Assembly (NCBI GenBank): GCA_025464045.1
Contig: JAODBQ010000289.1
Coordinates: 1-24,870 of the forward strand
DNA: 24,870 nucleotides
Direction of reading: 5' to 3'
Source of the DNA: Ilumatobacteraceae bacterium
GTDB lineage: Bacteria; Actinomycetota; Acidimicrobiia; Acidimicrobiales; Ilumatobacteraceae
The notes beneath the pieces were generated by a model that was not told where the DNA came from, did not search any database, and saw only the letters and a list, made by a program, of their open reading frames with translations. Shown one piece after another: positions 15,063 to 23,200 of the stretch. Every line of letters starts with the position of its first letter. Positions within the stretch are counted from its first letter, which is position 1. Both the position numbers and the translations under genes were made by a program.

Positions 15063-15135
15063 ACCACTGCGCGTGGAAACCACCGAGCCAGCCTGCTGCG
15101 CGGATCCCGACCTCGGCCGCGCCCCGCGGATTCGC

Positions 15136-15141
15136 TAGCTT
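15136..15141 (+). promoter_or_regulatory. Candidate -10 element upstream of the MFS gene
   Basis: TAGCTT (TANNNT type) lies 74 bases before the MFS ATG at 15215. It is also 8 bases before a GTG at 15150 that opens a short ORF overlapping the MFS start. The spacing would suit a leaderless transcript beginning at that GTG. This is a prediction only. Confidence 0.3.
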
Positions 15142-15149
15142 TGGTGCAC

Positions 15150-15218
15150 GTGGCGGAGGTGGTGACGGACAGGACGAGCGGCACCGGATCGAGACAGATG
15201 TCGCCGGCCGGGTCATGA
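15150..15218 (+). CDS. Possible 22-aa leader ORF overlapping the MFS start
   Basis: A GTG at 15150 opens 22 codons that end in a TGA overlapping the MFS ATG (ATGA, 15215-15218). The MFS ATG itself has only a weak ribosome site (CCGGG), so coupling from this ORF could supply its translation. The peptide has no recognisable family or drug-sensing motif. Weak evidence: one overlap and one -10-like hexamer. Confidence 0.25.
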   Translation: MAEVVTDRTSGTGSRQMSPAGS

Positions 15219-16534
15219 CCCGACCACGCGGGACGTCGAGGACCTTCGCGGCTCTCAAGTTCCGCAACTACCGCCTGTTCGCCGGCGGTTCGTTCCTCTC
15301 CAACATCGGGACCTGGCTGCAGCGCGTCGCGCAGGACTGGCTCGTGCTCACGCTGACGGGCAGCGCCGGGGCCCTCGGCATCACGACCGGCCTGCAGTTC
15401 CTGCCGACGCTGCTGTTCTCGCCGTTCGCCGGCGTGCTCGCCGACCGCTACGCCAAGCGCACGGTGCTCAACTGGACCCAGTCGATCATGGGCGTGACGG
15501 CGCTGGTCATGGGCGTGATGGCCGTGACGGACTCGATCAACGTGTGGGACATCTACGTTCTCACGTTCCTGTTCGGCATGGCCAGCGCGCTCGACGTGCC
15601 GGCGCGCCAGGCGTTCGTCAACGAGATGGTCGACGACGCCTACCTGTCGAACGCGGTGGGCCTCAACTCGGCGTCGTTCAACCTCGCGCGCATGATCGGC
15701 CCGGCCCTCGCCGGCGCGTTGATCGCGCTCATGGGCTCGGGCGTGGCGGCGACCGGCTGGGTGATCATCGTCAACGGCGTCAGCTACGGCGCGGTGATCA
15801 TCTCGTTGCTGATGATGCGCCAATCCGAGATGCGCCCGACGCGGCCGATCGGCCGGGCGAAGGGCCAGCTGCGCGACGGCGTGCGTTACGTGCGTTCGAG
15901 GCCGGACATCATGCTGATCCTGGTGATCGTCTTCTGCGCCGGGACGTTCGGGTTCAACTTCCAGATGACGACCGCGCTGATGGCGACCGAGGTGTTCCGC
16001 AAGGGAGCGGGCGAATACGGGCTGCTCGGCTCGATCCTGGCTGTCGGCTCGCTCGGCGGCTCGCTGGTCGCCGCCCGTCGGGCGCGCCCCCGCCAGGCCG
16101 TGATCATCTGGTGCGCGCTCGCGTTCGGGATCGTGGAGATGGTGTCCGGGCTGGCACCCAGCTACCTCCTGTTCGCGATCAGTCTCCCGCTGTGCGGGGT
16201 GACGTCGCTGCTGATGATCGCCACTGCGAACGCGTTCGTCCAGATGAGCGTGTCGGCGGAGATGCGCGGGCGGGTGATGGCCCTGTACATGTGCATCTTC
16301 ATGGGCGGCACGCCGCTCGGGGCGCCGGTGCTCGGTTGGGTCGCCGAGCAGTGGGGCGCCCGTTGGACGTTGATCGGGGGCGGCGGGCTGACCGCCATCG
16401 GCACGATCCTGGCAACGGTCTTCATGGCTGAGCACCAGGGTGTGCGGATCAGCCCCCACCTGCGCCCGCGGCCGGGCCTGTCGATCGGCCGCGGCGAGGC
16501 CGAGACGGTCACCGAGACCGTCGTCTCGGCCTGA
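15215..16534 (+). CDS. Major facilitator superfamily exporter (MFS_3 / EntS-like)
   Basis: A 439-residue membrane protein with about 12 helices. The N-terminal FAALKFRNYRLFAGGSFLSNIGTWLQRVAQ is characteristic of the MFS_3/EntS-like group, and the loop GVLADRYAKR between helices 2 and 3 is MFS motif A. The family exports siderophores, macrolides and other small molecules by proton antiport. The C-terminus is hydrophilic and acidic. The frame is open upstream to 15017, but the ATG at 15215 is chosen because the conserved N-terminus begins just after it. It is divergent from the LivM gene. Substrate cannot be predicted. Confidence 0.93.
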   Translation: MTRPRGTSRTFAALKFRNYRLFAGGSFLSNIGTWLQRVAQDWLVLTLTGSAGALGITTGLQFLPTLLFSPFAGVLADRYAKRTVLNWTQSIMGVTALVMGVMAVTDSINVWDIYVLTFLFGMASALDVPARQAFVNEMVDDAYLSNAVGLNSASFNLARMIGPALAGALIALMGSGVAATGWVIIVNGVSYGAVIISLLMMRQSEMRPTRPIGRAKGQLRDGVRYVRSRPDIMLILVIVFCAGTFGFNFQMTTALMATEVFRKGAGEYGLLGSILAVGSLGGSLVAARRARPRQAVIIWCALAFGIVEMVSGLAPSYLLFAISLPLCGVTSLLMIATANAFVQMSVSAEMRGRVMALYMCIFMGGTPLGAPVLGWVAEQWGARWTLIGGGGLTAIGTILATVFMAEHQGVRISPHLRPRPGLSIGRGEAETVTETVVSA

Positions 16535-16672
16535 CGACGAGGCTCACCCTCGCGGGTCCTCGACCGCGACATCCGCGTTGCGCGATGAGTTCGCGGCGTC
16601 GCGGCCGTCACGACCGGCATGACGATGACGATGGCGACGACTGGATCCGAGCAAGCACGGGGAGCGCGAGAG

Positions 16673-17761
16673 GTGATCGTCCTCGTCGGCACGACGAAGG
16701 GCTTGTTCACCCTCCGCTCCGGCGACGGTCGCGAACGGTTCGAGGTGACCGGTCCGGCGTTCGCCGGCGAGGAGGTGTACGCCACCTGCATCGATGCCCG
16801 CTCGGGCGCGACGCGCCTGTTCGCCGGGTCGGTCAGCAACCACTGGGGACCGGTGCTGCGGCGCTCCGACGACCTGGGTGCGAGCTGGACCGAGGGCGAG
16901 CGGGCAGCACTGCGCTTCCCGGAGGGTGCGGACGCCTCGGTGGCGCGCATCTGGCAGCTCGCCCCAGGCCCCGTCGACGAGCCGGACGTGATCTACGCCG
17001 GTGTCGAGCCGGCCGCCCTGTTCCGCAGTGACGACGGCGGGCGCAGCTTCTCGCTCGTCCACGGCCTGTGGGACCACCCGCACCGCACCCAGTGGCAACC
17101 GGGCGGCGGCGGCCTGTGCCTGCACACCGTCCTCGTGCACCCCGAGGACCCGGACCGCTTGTTGATCGCCATCTCCGCGGCCGGCGTCTACCGGTCCGAG
17201 GACGGCGGCTCGTCGTGGCAGGCGAGCAACCGTGGGATCGTCGTCGGCTTCGTGCCCGAGGGGGAGGCCCTCGAGTTCGGCCAGTGCGTGCACAAGGTGG
17301 CGCGCGACGCCGGAGACCCCGAGCGCCTGTACCTCCAGCACCACGGCGGCATCTATCGCAGCGACGACGGCGGCGGGGCCTGGACCCCGATGACGGGCAT
17401 CGCCGGGATGGACTTCGGGTTCCCCGTCGTCGCCCATCCGACGCAGCCGTCGACCGCCTACCTGCTGCCGCTCGAGAGTGACGAGTACCGCTGCACCCCC
17501 AACGGCCGGTGCACCGTGTGGCGCACGACGGACGCCGGTGCATCGTGGGAGCCGCTCACCACAGGACTGCCGCAGCGGGATGCGCACATCACGGTGCTGC
17601 GCGACGGGTTCACGACCGACGGACAGGACCCGGCCGGGCTCTACCTCGGCACCCGGACCGGCGAGGTGTACGCGTCGATCGACGACGGCGACTCGTGGCG
17701 CCTCCTCGCCGAGCACCTGCCCCCGGTGATGTCGGTGCGGGCCGCGGCGATCGTGGCCTGA
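16673..17761 (+). CDS. BNR/sialidase-type beta-propeller protein
   Basis: A protein of about 362 residues built of repeated strands with Asp-box motifs: SDDLGASW, SDDGGRSF, SEDGGSSW, SDDGGGAW, TTDAGASW and SIDDGDSW. That is six boxes, as in a six-bladed propeller of the sialidase/VPS10-like (BNR) fold. The catalytic Arg triad and Tyr of true sialidases cannot be identified, so enzymatic activity is doubtful. There is no signal peptide, which suggests a cytoplasmic location. Start: GTG at 16673, with GGGGAG 8 bases upstream, just before the conserved VIVLVGTTKGLF; an ATG at 16619 (18 residues longer) has no ribosome site. Its stop is 5 bases before the ubiquitin-like gene, so the two are probably cotranscribed. 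Confidence 0.88.
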   Translation: MIVLVGTTKGLFTLRSGDGRERFEVTGPAFAGEEVYATCIDARSGATRLFAGSVSNHWGPVLRRSDDLGASWTEGERAALRFPEGADASVARIWQLAPGPVDEPDVIYAGVEPAALFRSDDGGRSFSLVHGLWDHPHRTQWQPGGGGLCLHTVLVHPEDPDRLLIAISAAGVYRSEDGGSSWQASNRGIVVGFVPEGEALEFGQCVHKVARDAGDPERLYLQHHGGIYRSDDGGGAWTPMTGIAGMDFGFPVVAHPTQPSTAYLLPLESDEYRCTPNGRCTVWRTTDAGASWEPLTTGLPQRDAHITVLRDGFTTDGQDPAGLYLGTRTGEVYASIDDGDSWRLLAEHLPPVMSVRAAAIVA

Positions 17762-17766
17762 TCGCG

Positions 17767-18063
17767 ATGAACGTCCGCGTCCGCGTGCCGACGCAGCTGC
17801 GCGACCTCGTCGCCGGCGCGTCCGTCGTCGAGATCGACGTCGGAGGTCCGTCGGACGGGGCAGCGACCGTGGCGGCGGTGCTCGACGGGCTGGCCGCGCA
17901 GCACCCTGCGCTGGAACGACGGGTCCGTGACGAGCAAGGCCGGGTGCGCGCGCACGTCAACCTGTTCGTCGGTTCGGACAACGTGCGCGACCGGGACGGG
18001 CCGGCGACGCCGATCGGCGCCGGTGACGTGCTGTCGATCATCCCGGCCGTGTCGGGCGGCTGA
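17767..18063 (+). CDS. Ubiquitin-like MoaD/ThiS-family small protein with C-terminal Gly-Gly
   Basis: A 98-residue beta-grasp protein. An N-terminal strand (VRVRVPTQLRDLVAG) is followed by the helix TVAAVLDGLAAQHPALERRV, then HVNLFVGSDNVRD, and DVLSIIPAVSGG at the very end. The exposed Gly-Gly tail is the hallmark of MoaD/ThiS sulfur carriers and of archaeal SAMP/ubiquitin-like modifiers, which are adenylated by an E1-like enzyme. No moa, thi or E1-like (MoeB/ThiF) gene is nearby. It follows the propeller gene by 5 bases, implying a joint function. Its 3' end overlaps the convergent Pr6Pr gene by 26 bases. Sulfur carrier versus protein modifier cannot be decided from sequence. Confidence 0.9.
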   Translation: MNVRVRVPTQLRDLVAGASVVEIDVGGPSDGAATVAAVLDGLAAQHPALERRVRDEQGRVRAHVNLFVGSDNVRDRDGPATPIGAGDVLSIIPAVSGG

Positions 18064-18772
18064 CCGGTCGGCGACGCGGACCGCTCACGGCCCGGCGCCG
18101 GTCGAACCAGACCGCTCCCGCGGCGAGCGCCGTGGCCGCGGCGGTGAGGGCGACCACCGTCACGAACACGGCGGCGTACCCGTTCGCGCCGACGTCGACG
18201 AAGTCGTACGGGTAGACGCGGACCGTCGCCCCGCGCAGCAACGTCAACACGATCCAGAGGACCGGGAAGGCGAGCATCTGACGGACGTGGCGAGGGCGGA
18301 GGCGGCCGCGGGGACCGAGGAGGAGCCAGGTGCCGACGAACAGCACGGGCGACACGGCGTGCGCGAGCACGTCGCCGACGAGGGCGATCCCGTGCAGGTG
18401 CTGGTCCGCAGCCAGGAGGCTGTAGTAGACGACCCCGGTGACGGTGATGCACACCAGCCCGGCGAGGCGGGGAGCGCCGGCGACCCATCGCCACCGCTCG
18501 GGACGCCACGCCAGTGCGCAGCACACGCCGATCACGACGAGGTTGGACTGGATCGTGAAGTAGCACAGCTCGTTGAACACGCGGCCGGCCACCGTCGGGA
18601 ACTGCGGGTCCGCGGTGGTCGCCGCGCCGGCGAACTTGATCGCCAGCGCCACCCCGGCAGCGACGGCGTTCACCGCCAACGCAACACGCCACGCGAGCGC
18701 CGCCCGGCTCGTCGATCCGGCGGTGGTCGTGCTCGTCGCGGTCGCGACGCGGACATCGGCATTGATCGACAT
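18038..18772 (-). CDS. Pr6Pr family membrane protein
   Basis: A 244-residue protein with about six hydrophobic helices and the family's typical FTIQSNLVV segment (helix 2), a conserved His-containing LAHAVSPVLF, and VYPYDFVDV near the end. This is the Pr6Pr/FAR-17a-like membrane family of actinobacteria, with no established activity. The ATG at 18772 is chosen because AGGAGG stands 4 bases upstream; the frame extends to 18799 without support. The C-terminus is Arg-rich. Its last 26 bases are antisense to the end of the ubiquitin-like gene. It is divergent from nothing; the CoA-transferase gene upstream ends about 70 bases away on the same strand. Confidence 0.88.
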   Translation of the reverse strand: MSINADVRVATATSTTTAGSTSRAALAWRVALAVNAVAAGVALAIKFAGAATTADPQFPTVAGRVFNELCYFTIQSNLVVIGVCCALAWRPERWRWVAGAPRLAGLVCITVTGVVYYSLLAADQHLHGIALVGDVLAHAVSPVLFVGTWLLLGPRGRLRPRHVRQMLAFPVLWIVLTLLRGATVRVYPYDFVDVGANGYAAVFVTVVALTAAATALAAGAVWFDRRRAVSGPRRRPVSRPTRPG

Positions 18773-18839
18773 CGGGCCTCCTGCAGCTGATCTCCCCAAC
18801 TCTCTTCGCCGCCGGAGCCCGAGCGGATCGCTGCTCAGG

Positions 18840-21239
18840 TCAGGTGAACAGGCCGTCGCCGATGCGCTCGGCGATCTCGCCGTCGTCGAGTCCGAGCAGC
18901 GCGGCGTAGACGTCGAAGTTGTGCTGGCCGAGATACGGCGACGGGCGGTAGGTGATCGTCAGCTCGGTGCCGTCGGCGTCGTGGAGCTCCGCGGGGAAGC
19001 GGTCGGTGTGCTGCACCCCGAACAACGGGCTCGCCATCTCGATCAGCCAGCCGCGGTGGCGCAGCTGCGGGTCGTTCTCGGTGAGGTCGGCGGCGGTCTG
19101 CACGAGCGACGCGGGAACGCCTGCCGCCTGGAGGAGCTCGGCGGCTCCCGCGGCGGTGTGGGCGGCGGCCCACGTCGTCAGCAGATCGTGGACCTCGTCG
19201 CGACGCCGGCGGCGCGCGTCGAGCGTCGACAGGTCCTCGCCGGTGCCGAGCTCGGCCGCCAGCCGGCACCAGTCGTCGTCGTCACGCGCGGTGATCGCGA
19301 GCCAGGCACCGTCGCCGGCGCGCACGACGTCGTTGGGCACCGGATCGGCGAACGCGTCGCGCGTGCCGGCGGCGTGTGCTTCTCGCCCGTTCGCGTGCCA
19401 GTCGAGGAGCGCCGGACCGACGAGGTAGCTGGCCATCTCGAACTGCGACAGATCGATGTGCTGGCCGCGACCGGTGCGCCGCCTGGCTTCGAGCGCGCCG
19501 AGCACCGCGAGCGCGCCGGCGAGACCGCTGGCGTGGTCGTTCAGGGCAACCCCTGTCCCGCAGTCGGTGCGCCCCGCCGGCCCGGTGAGCGCGGTGAGGC
19601 CGCTCAACGCGTGCACCGTGGGGGCGAACGTGACGTAGTCCCGCCACGGGCCGTCGACCCCCGCGCCTTGCATCGACACGTAGATGATCTGGTCGTTCCA
19701 CGACGACAGCTCGGACCAACCGGCACCCCACCCGTCGAGCACGCCGGCCGAGAAGTTCTCGATGACGACGTCGGACTGCTCGACCAACGTGCGCAGCACC
19801 GCGACGGCTCGTGCGTCGGCCATGTTCAGCGTGATCGAGGACTTCGACCGGTTCCACATCGCGAAGTACGGGTACTCGTTCGCGTGCCCGCCGACCGCGC
19901 GCACGTCGGTCTGCACCTTCAGCACGTCGGCACCGAGGTCGGCGAGGACACGGGTCGCGAACGGGCCGGCGAGCACGTGGGTGAAGTCGACCACGCGCAC
20001 TCCGGCGAGCGGCAGGGTCTCGGCGGCGGACGCGGACGCGTCGGTCCTGGCGGCCGGCGCGACCGGGCTGGACCAACGCCGGAGCAAGGTGGCAACGTCG
20101 CCGGGCGTCATCGGCTCCAGGAGCGGCGCCTCCGGCGGTGGGCACGGTGTCGCCGAGAAGCGCGCGAACGGGCCGGGAACGCGCACCTCGTCGCTCACGC
20201 CGGGAACCGGACGCAGGAAGCCACGTTCGACGTGCTGCGGGCTCGTCGCGACCTCCGGCACCGTGAGCACCTCACCGAACGGCACGTGCCGCGCCTGGCC
20301 GCCCTCGAACACCTCGGTGGCATCGAGCTCGATCGCGAACTCGCGCAGCGCAACCATGAACGAGGCGATGACCGCGGAGCCGTCGGCCGGATCGTCGGGC
20401 GGAACGGGGGCGTGGCCACGCTCCGTCATCCAGGCGACGAGCTCCGGCACGCCGCCGGCGCTGGGCGACACCATGCAGAAGCCGCGGGCGCACGGAACGA
20501 CCTCGTAGGCGCGGCTCCAGTGGACCGAAGCCTGCCGCGCCGCGATCGGCGCGCCGATCGGGGCGAACACGTCGGGCCACCACCAGAACATCAACACGTG
20601 CTCGCTGCACGAGATGACGACCTGTTGGTGCGAGAGGTCGAAGTGCGTGCCCCGCGCGGTCGCGCGTACCCGCTGCAGTCCAGCGAGCGCGCAGATGGCG
20701 GCGTACGAACCGCCGAGGTTGTCCATCTGGCGTCCCCACATCGTGACCGGCTCGTCGGGCACGCCATTGACCGACAGGATGCCGCCGGCGGCAGCCATCA
20801 CGAGATCGCTGGACTGCCAAGCGGCGCGGGGCCCGCTCGCACCGAACGGGGTCAGCGAGACGTGCACCAACCGCGAGTTCGTCGCCGCGAGGCGGGCCGC
20901 GTCGAGACCGAGGCCGGCGAGCCGACCGGGCGGCTCGGTCTCGATGAGGACGTCGGCGCCGGCAACGAGCGCCAGGAACCGTTGACGGTCATCCGCCTGC
21001 CCGAGGTCGAGTGGCACGGGCACCGTCGCGCCGTCGAACCACCAGTCGAGCAGACCCCCCGGCACGGTGGTCATCGGCGCGCCGGCTGCTCCAGCACGCA
21101 CGCGCACCACCTCGGCGCCCATCTCGCTGAGCATCCGACCGGCGAGGCGGCCCGAGGAGTCCGTGAGGTCGACGATGCGGACTCCCTCGAGCGGTCCGCT
21201 CCGGCGATGCGCTCCGTCGGCGCCGTGGATGAGGCTCAC
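18840..21239 (-). CDS. Tandem-fused family III CoA-transferase (CaiB/BaiF, two domains)
   Basis: A 799-residue protein containing two complete CaiB/BaiF-type domains. The first half opens with LEGVRIVDLTDSSGRLAGRML, and the second opens near residue 415 with LAGVRVVDFTHVLAGPFATRVL. Each half retains an Asp at the expected catalytic place (QMDNLGG in the first, ALNDHASG in the second) and the helix leading to a G-x-GTHFDLS / GQHIDLS strand. Family III enzymes move CoA between carboxylic acids through an aspartyl-CoA intermediate; single-domain enzymes form interlocked dimers, so this fusion could make an intramolecular pair. The start is GTG at 21239 with AGGAA 8 bases upstream; a GTG at 21257 is possible. 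It is divergent from the acyl-CoA ligase, suggesting a shared substrate. Confidence 0.92.
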   Translation of the reverse strand: MSLIHGADGAHRRSGPLEGVRIVDLTDSSGRLAGRMLSEMGAEVVRVRAGAAGAPMTTVPGGLLDWWFDGATVPVPLDLGQADDRQRFLALVAGADVLIETEPPGRLAGLGLDAARLAATNSRLVHVSLTPFGASGPRAAWQSSDLVMAAAGGILSVNGVPDEPVTMWGRQMDNLGGSYAAICALAGLQRVRATARGTHFDLSHQQVVISCSEHVLMFWWWPDVFAPIGAPIAARQASVHWSRAYEVVPCARGFCMVSPSAGGVPELVAWMTERGHAPVPPDDPADGSAVIASFMVALREFAIELDATEVFEGGQARHVPFGEVLTVPEVATSPQHVERGFLRPVPGVSDEVRVPGPFARFSATPCPPPEAPLLEPMTPGDVATLLRRWSSPVAPAARTDASASAAETLPLAGVRVVDFTHVLAGPFATRVLADLGADVLKVQTDVRAVGGHANEYPYFAMWNRSKSSITLNMADARAVAVLRTLVEQSDVVIENFSAGVLDGWGAGWSELSSWNDQIIYVSMQGAGVDGPWRDYVTFAPTVHALSGLTALTGPAGRTDCGTGVALNDHASGLAGALAVLGALEARRRTGRGQHIDLSQFEMASYLVGPALLDWHANGREAHAAGTRDAFADPVPNDVVRAGDGAWLAITARDDDDWCRLAAELGTGEDLSTLDARRRRRDEVHDLLTTWAAAHTAAGAAELLQAAGVPASLVQTAADLTENDPQLRHRGWLIEMASPLFGVQHTDRFPAELHDADGTELTITYRPSPYLGQHNFDVYAALLGLDDGEIAERIGDGLFT

Positions 21240-21265
21240 CGGGCGGGTTCCTACCACAGATCATC

Positions 21266-21271
21266 TACGAT
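21266..21271 (+). promoter_or_regulatory. Candidate -10 element for the acyl-CoA ligase gene
   Basis: TACGAT (five of six with TATAAT allowing TANNNT form) lies in the gap between the divergent CoA-transferase and ligase genes, 84 bases before the ligase ATG at 21356. No convincing minus-strand -10 is seen in the same gap. This is a prediction. Confidence 0.3.
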
Positions 21272-21355
21272 CGCCCGAGCGTGATGTCGGGCGCCGACTG
21301 CGACCATCGGGTTCGTCGGCGCGGGCACTCGAATGCTGACCGAGGGGGGTTGAGG

Positions 21356-23059
21356 ATGGCGGACGAGGGAGCGCTCGACGCGGCGCTCGTGGGTGCGCAC
21401 CCGTCGACCGTGACGGAGCTGCTCGGCGCGTGGGCGTCCGAACGGCCTGCGGACGTGATCGTCGTCGAGCGCTTCGGAGCGCGCCGGACGCTCACCGTCG
21501 GCGAGCTCGTCGCGCGCACCGACGCGGTGGCCGAAGGGCTCGCCGCGGTGGGCGCGTCGGCAGCTCGCCCGATCGTGGTGTGGTTGCCCAACCGGATCGA
21601 GTGGATCGAGGTGATCGCGGCGGCCGCGCGGCTCGGTGCTCCGATCATCGGCCTGAACACGCGCTACCGCGCCGACGAACTGCGCCACGTGCTGCAGCGC
21701 TCCGGGGCCGGTGTGCTCGTCGCCGTCGACGACTTCGCCGGGATCCACTTCGCGGATCTCGTTGCCGAGTCCGGCACGGGTGCGCTGTCCACCGTGGTGA
21801 TCGCCGGCGAGGTCGGTGCGGCGTGGGGCGATCTCGGATGCCGGGTCGTCGCCTGGGACGAGATCGGTGGCGCGCTCGACGGCAGCGGCTCGACGCGCCG
21901 GCCGCCGCCGCGACCGGCGGACCTCGTGGCCGCGTTCACCACGTCGGGCACGACCGGCTTCCCGAAGCTCGCCGCCCACGACCAGGCTGGGGTCGTGCGC
22001 CACGCGCTCGACGACGCCGCCGCGTTCGACGTGCGCCCCGGCGACCGGATGCTCGTCGACCTGCCGCTGTGCGGCGTGTTCGGCTTCAACTCGATGTTCG
22101 CCGCGATCGGCGGGCGGGCGACGACGCTCCTGAACGAGCGGTTCGATCCCGTCGACACGGCGACGGCCATCAGCGCCGAACGCGTCACCCACTACAACGC
22201 CAGCGACGACATGCTGCTGCGCGTGATGGACGCGGGCCTGGTCCGTGCTGGGCAGCACGAGTGGCGAGAGGGCGCGTTCGCCAACTTCGTCAACGCCGGG
22301 CGGCGCGCAGCAGAGCGCGCCGAGGTCGAGCTCGGCGTTCGCTTGAGCGGTGTCTACGGGATGTCGGAGATGTTCGCGCTCCTGTCGCGGTGGCCGGCGG
22401 CGATGACGCTCGACGAGCGCGCTCGCGCCGGTGGGATCCCCGTGTGCGCGGACCTCGAGGTGCGCGTCGTCGATCCGGAGACGGGTGCCGCGCGCGGCGT
22501 GGGCGAGGAGGGCGAGCTGTCCTTCCGCGGTCCGCCGGTGCTCGCCTGCTACCTCGGCGATCCCGACGCGACGGGCGCGGCGCTCGCGACCGACGGCTGG
22601 TTCCGATCCGGTGACCTCGGCCGGCTGACGGGCGACGGCGGGTTCGAGTACCTCGCCCGACTCGGTGACAGCCTGCGGCTACGCGGGTTCCTCGTCGATC
22701 CGGCCGAGATCGAGCGGCGACTCGAGCTCCACCCCGCGATCGACGTCGCGCAGGTCGTCGGCGTCGAACGCCCCGGCGTCGGCCAGGTCGCCGTCGCCTT
22801 CGTGCGCCTCGCCGGCGGGTACCGGTCCGGCTCGGGGTTCGCCGGCGGCGTCGGTGTCGAGGGAGTCGTCGCGGTCGGGGTCGAGGAGCTGCGCGCCCAC
22901 TGCGCTGCTGGGATCGCCAACTTCAAGGTGCCGGCACACGTCGTGATCGTCGACGCCTTCCCGACCGTCGACGGCCCCAACGGCGTGAAGATCCGCAAGC
23001 GTGAGCTGCGCGACCGCGCCGCGCACGAGCTCGACGACCGCACTCGATCCGCGGACTGA
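21356..23059 (+). CDS. Acyl-CoA synthetase / AMP-dependent ligase (FadD-like)
   Basis: A 567-residue ANL-superfamily enzyme. The phosphate loop is TTSGTTGFPK at residues 195-204, the adenine-site segment GVYGMSEM lies near 333, and FRSGDLG with ARLGDSLRLRGFLVDPAEIE near 417-455 forms the hinge. The C-terminal Lys is in NGVKIRKREL near 545. It activates a carboxylic acid to acyl-AMP and then acyl-CoA; chain type cannot be read. A Gly/Val-rich insertion at about 487-506 (GYRSGSGFAGGVGVEGVVAV) in the C-terminal domain looks unusual. The ATG at 21356 has GAGGGGGG/TTGAGG just upstream; the longer frame to 21281 is not supported. It is divergent from the CoA-transferase. Confidence 0.94.
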   Translation: MADEGALDAALVGAHPSTVTELLGAWASERPADVIVVERFGARRTLTVGELVARTDAVAEGLAAVGASAARPIVVWLPNRIEWIEVIAAAARLGAPIIGLNTRYRADELRHVLQRSGAGVLVAVDDFAGIHFADLVAESGTGALSTVVIAGEVGAAWGDLGCRVVAWDEIGGALDGSGSTRRPPPRPADLVAAFTTSGTTGFPKLAAHDQAGVVRHALDDAAAFDVRPGDRMLVDLPLCGVFGFNSMFAAIGGRATTLLNERFDPVDTATAISAERVTHYNASDDMLLRVMDAGLVRAGQHEWREGAFANFVNAGRRAAERAEVELGVRLSGVYGMSEMFALLSRWPAAMTLDERARAGGIPVCADLEVRVVDPETGAARGVGEEGELSFRGPPVLACYLGDPDATGAALATDGWFRSGDLGRLTGDGGFEYLARLGDSLRLRGFLVDPAEIERRLELHPAIDVAQVVGVERPGVGQVAVAFVRLAGGYRSGSGFAGGVGVEGVVAVGVEELRAHCAAGIANFKVPAHVVIVDAFPTVDGPNGVKIRKRELRDRAAHELDDRTRSAD

Positions 23060-23200
23060 CGCCGCAGGGTGGGTCCTGCACGCCGCGGCACGCCTCGTCG
23101 CCTCGCGCTCCCGTGGCTGCGTCCCCGGCGGCCGGTCCATCGTCAACGTCCTCAACGTCGGGGCCAACGCCGCGCCGGCGAGTGTGCTGAGCGCGGCCCG

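Noticed and set aside
12005..16459. Minus-strand open frame of 1484 codons
   Set aside because: It runs antisense through several well-recognised genes, is Arg/Asp/His-rich without domains, and is the kind of shadow frame produced by very high G+C third positions. The real minus-strand gene inside this interval (LivM) is in another frame.
16673..17761. Calling the propeller protein an exo-alpha-sialidase
   Set aside because: Asp-box repeats are present, but the Arg triad and secretion signal of sialidases are not identifiable.
17767..18063. Calling the Gly-Gly protein MoaD of molybdopterin synthase
   Set aside because: No moaE or other cofactor gene is near, and the tandem partner is a propeller; only the fold family is supported.
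18573..21284. Plus-strand open frame of 903 codons
   Set aside because: It is antisense to the CoA-transferase gene, which has clear family motifs; the frame has no recognisable domain.
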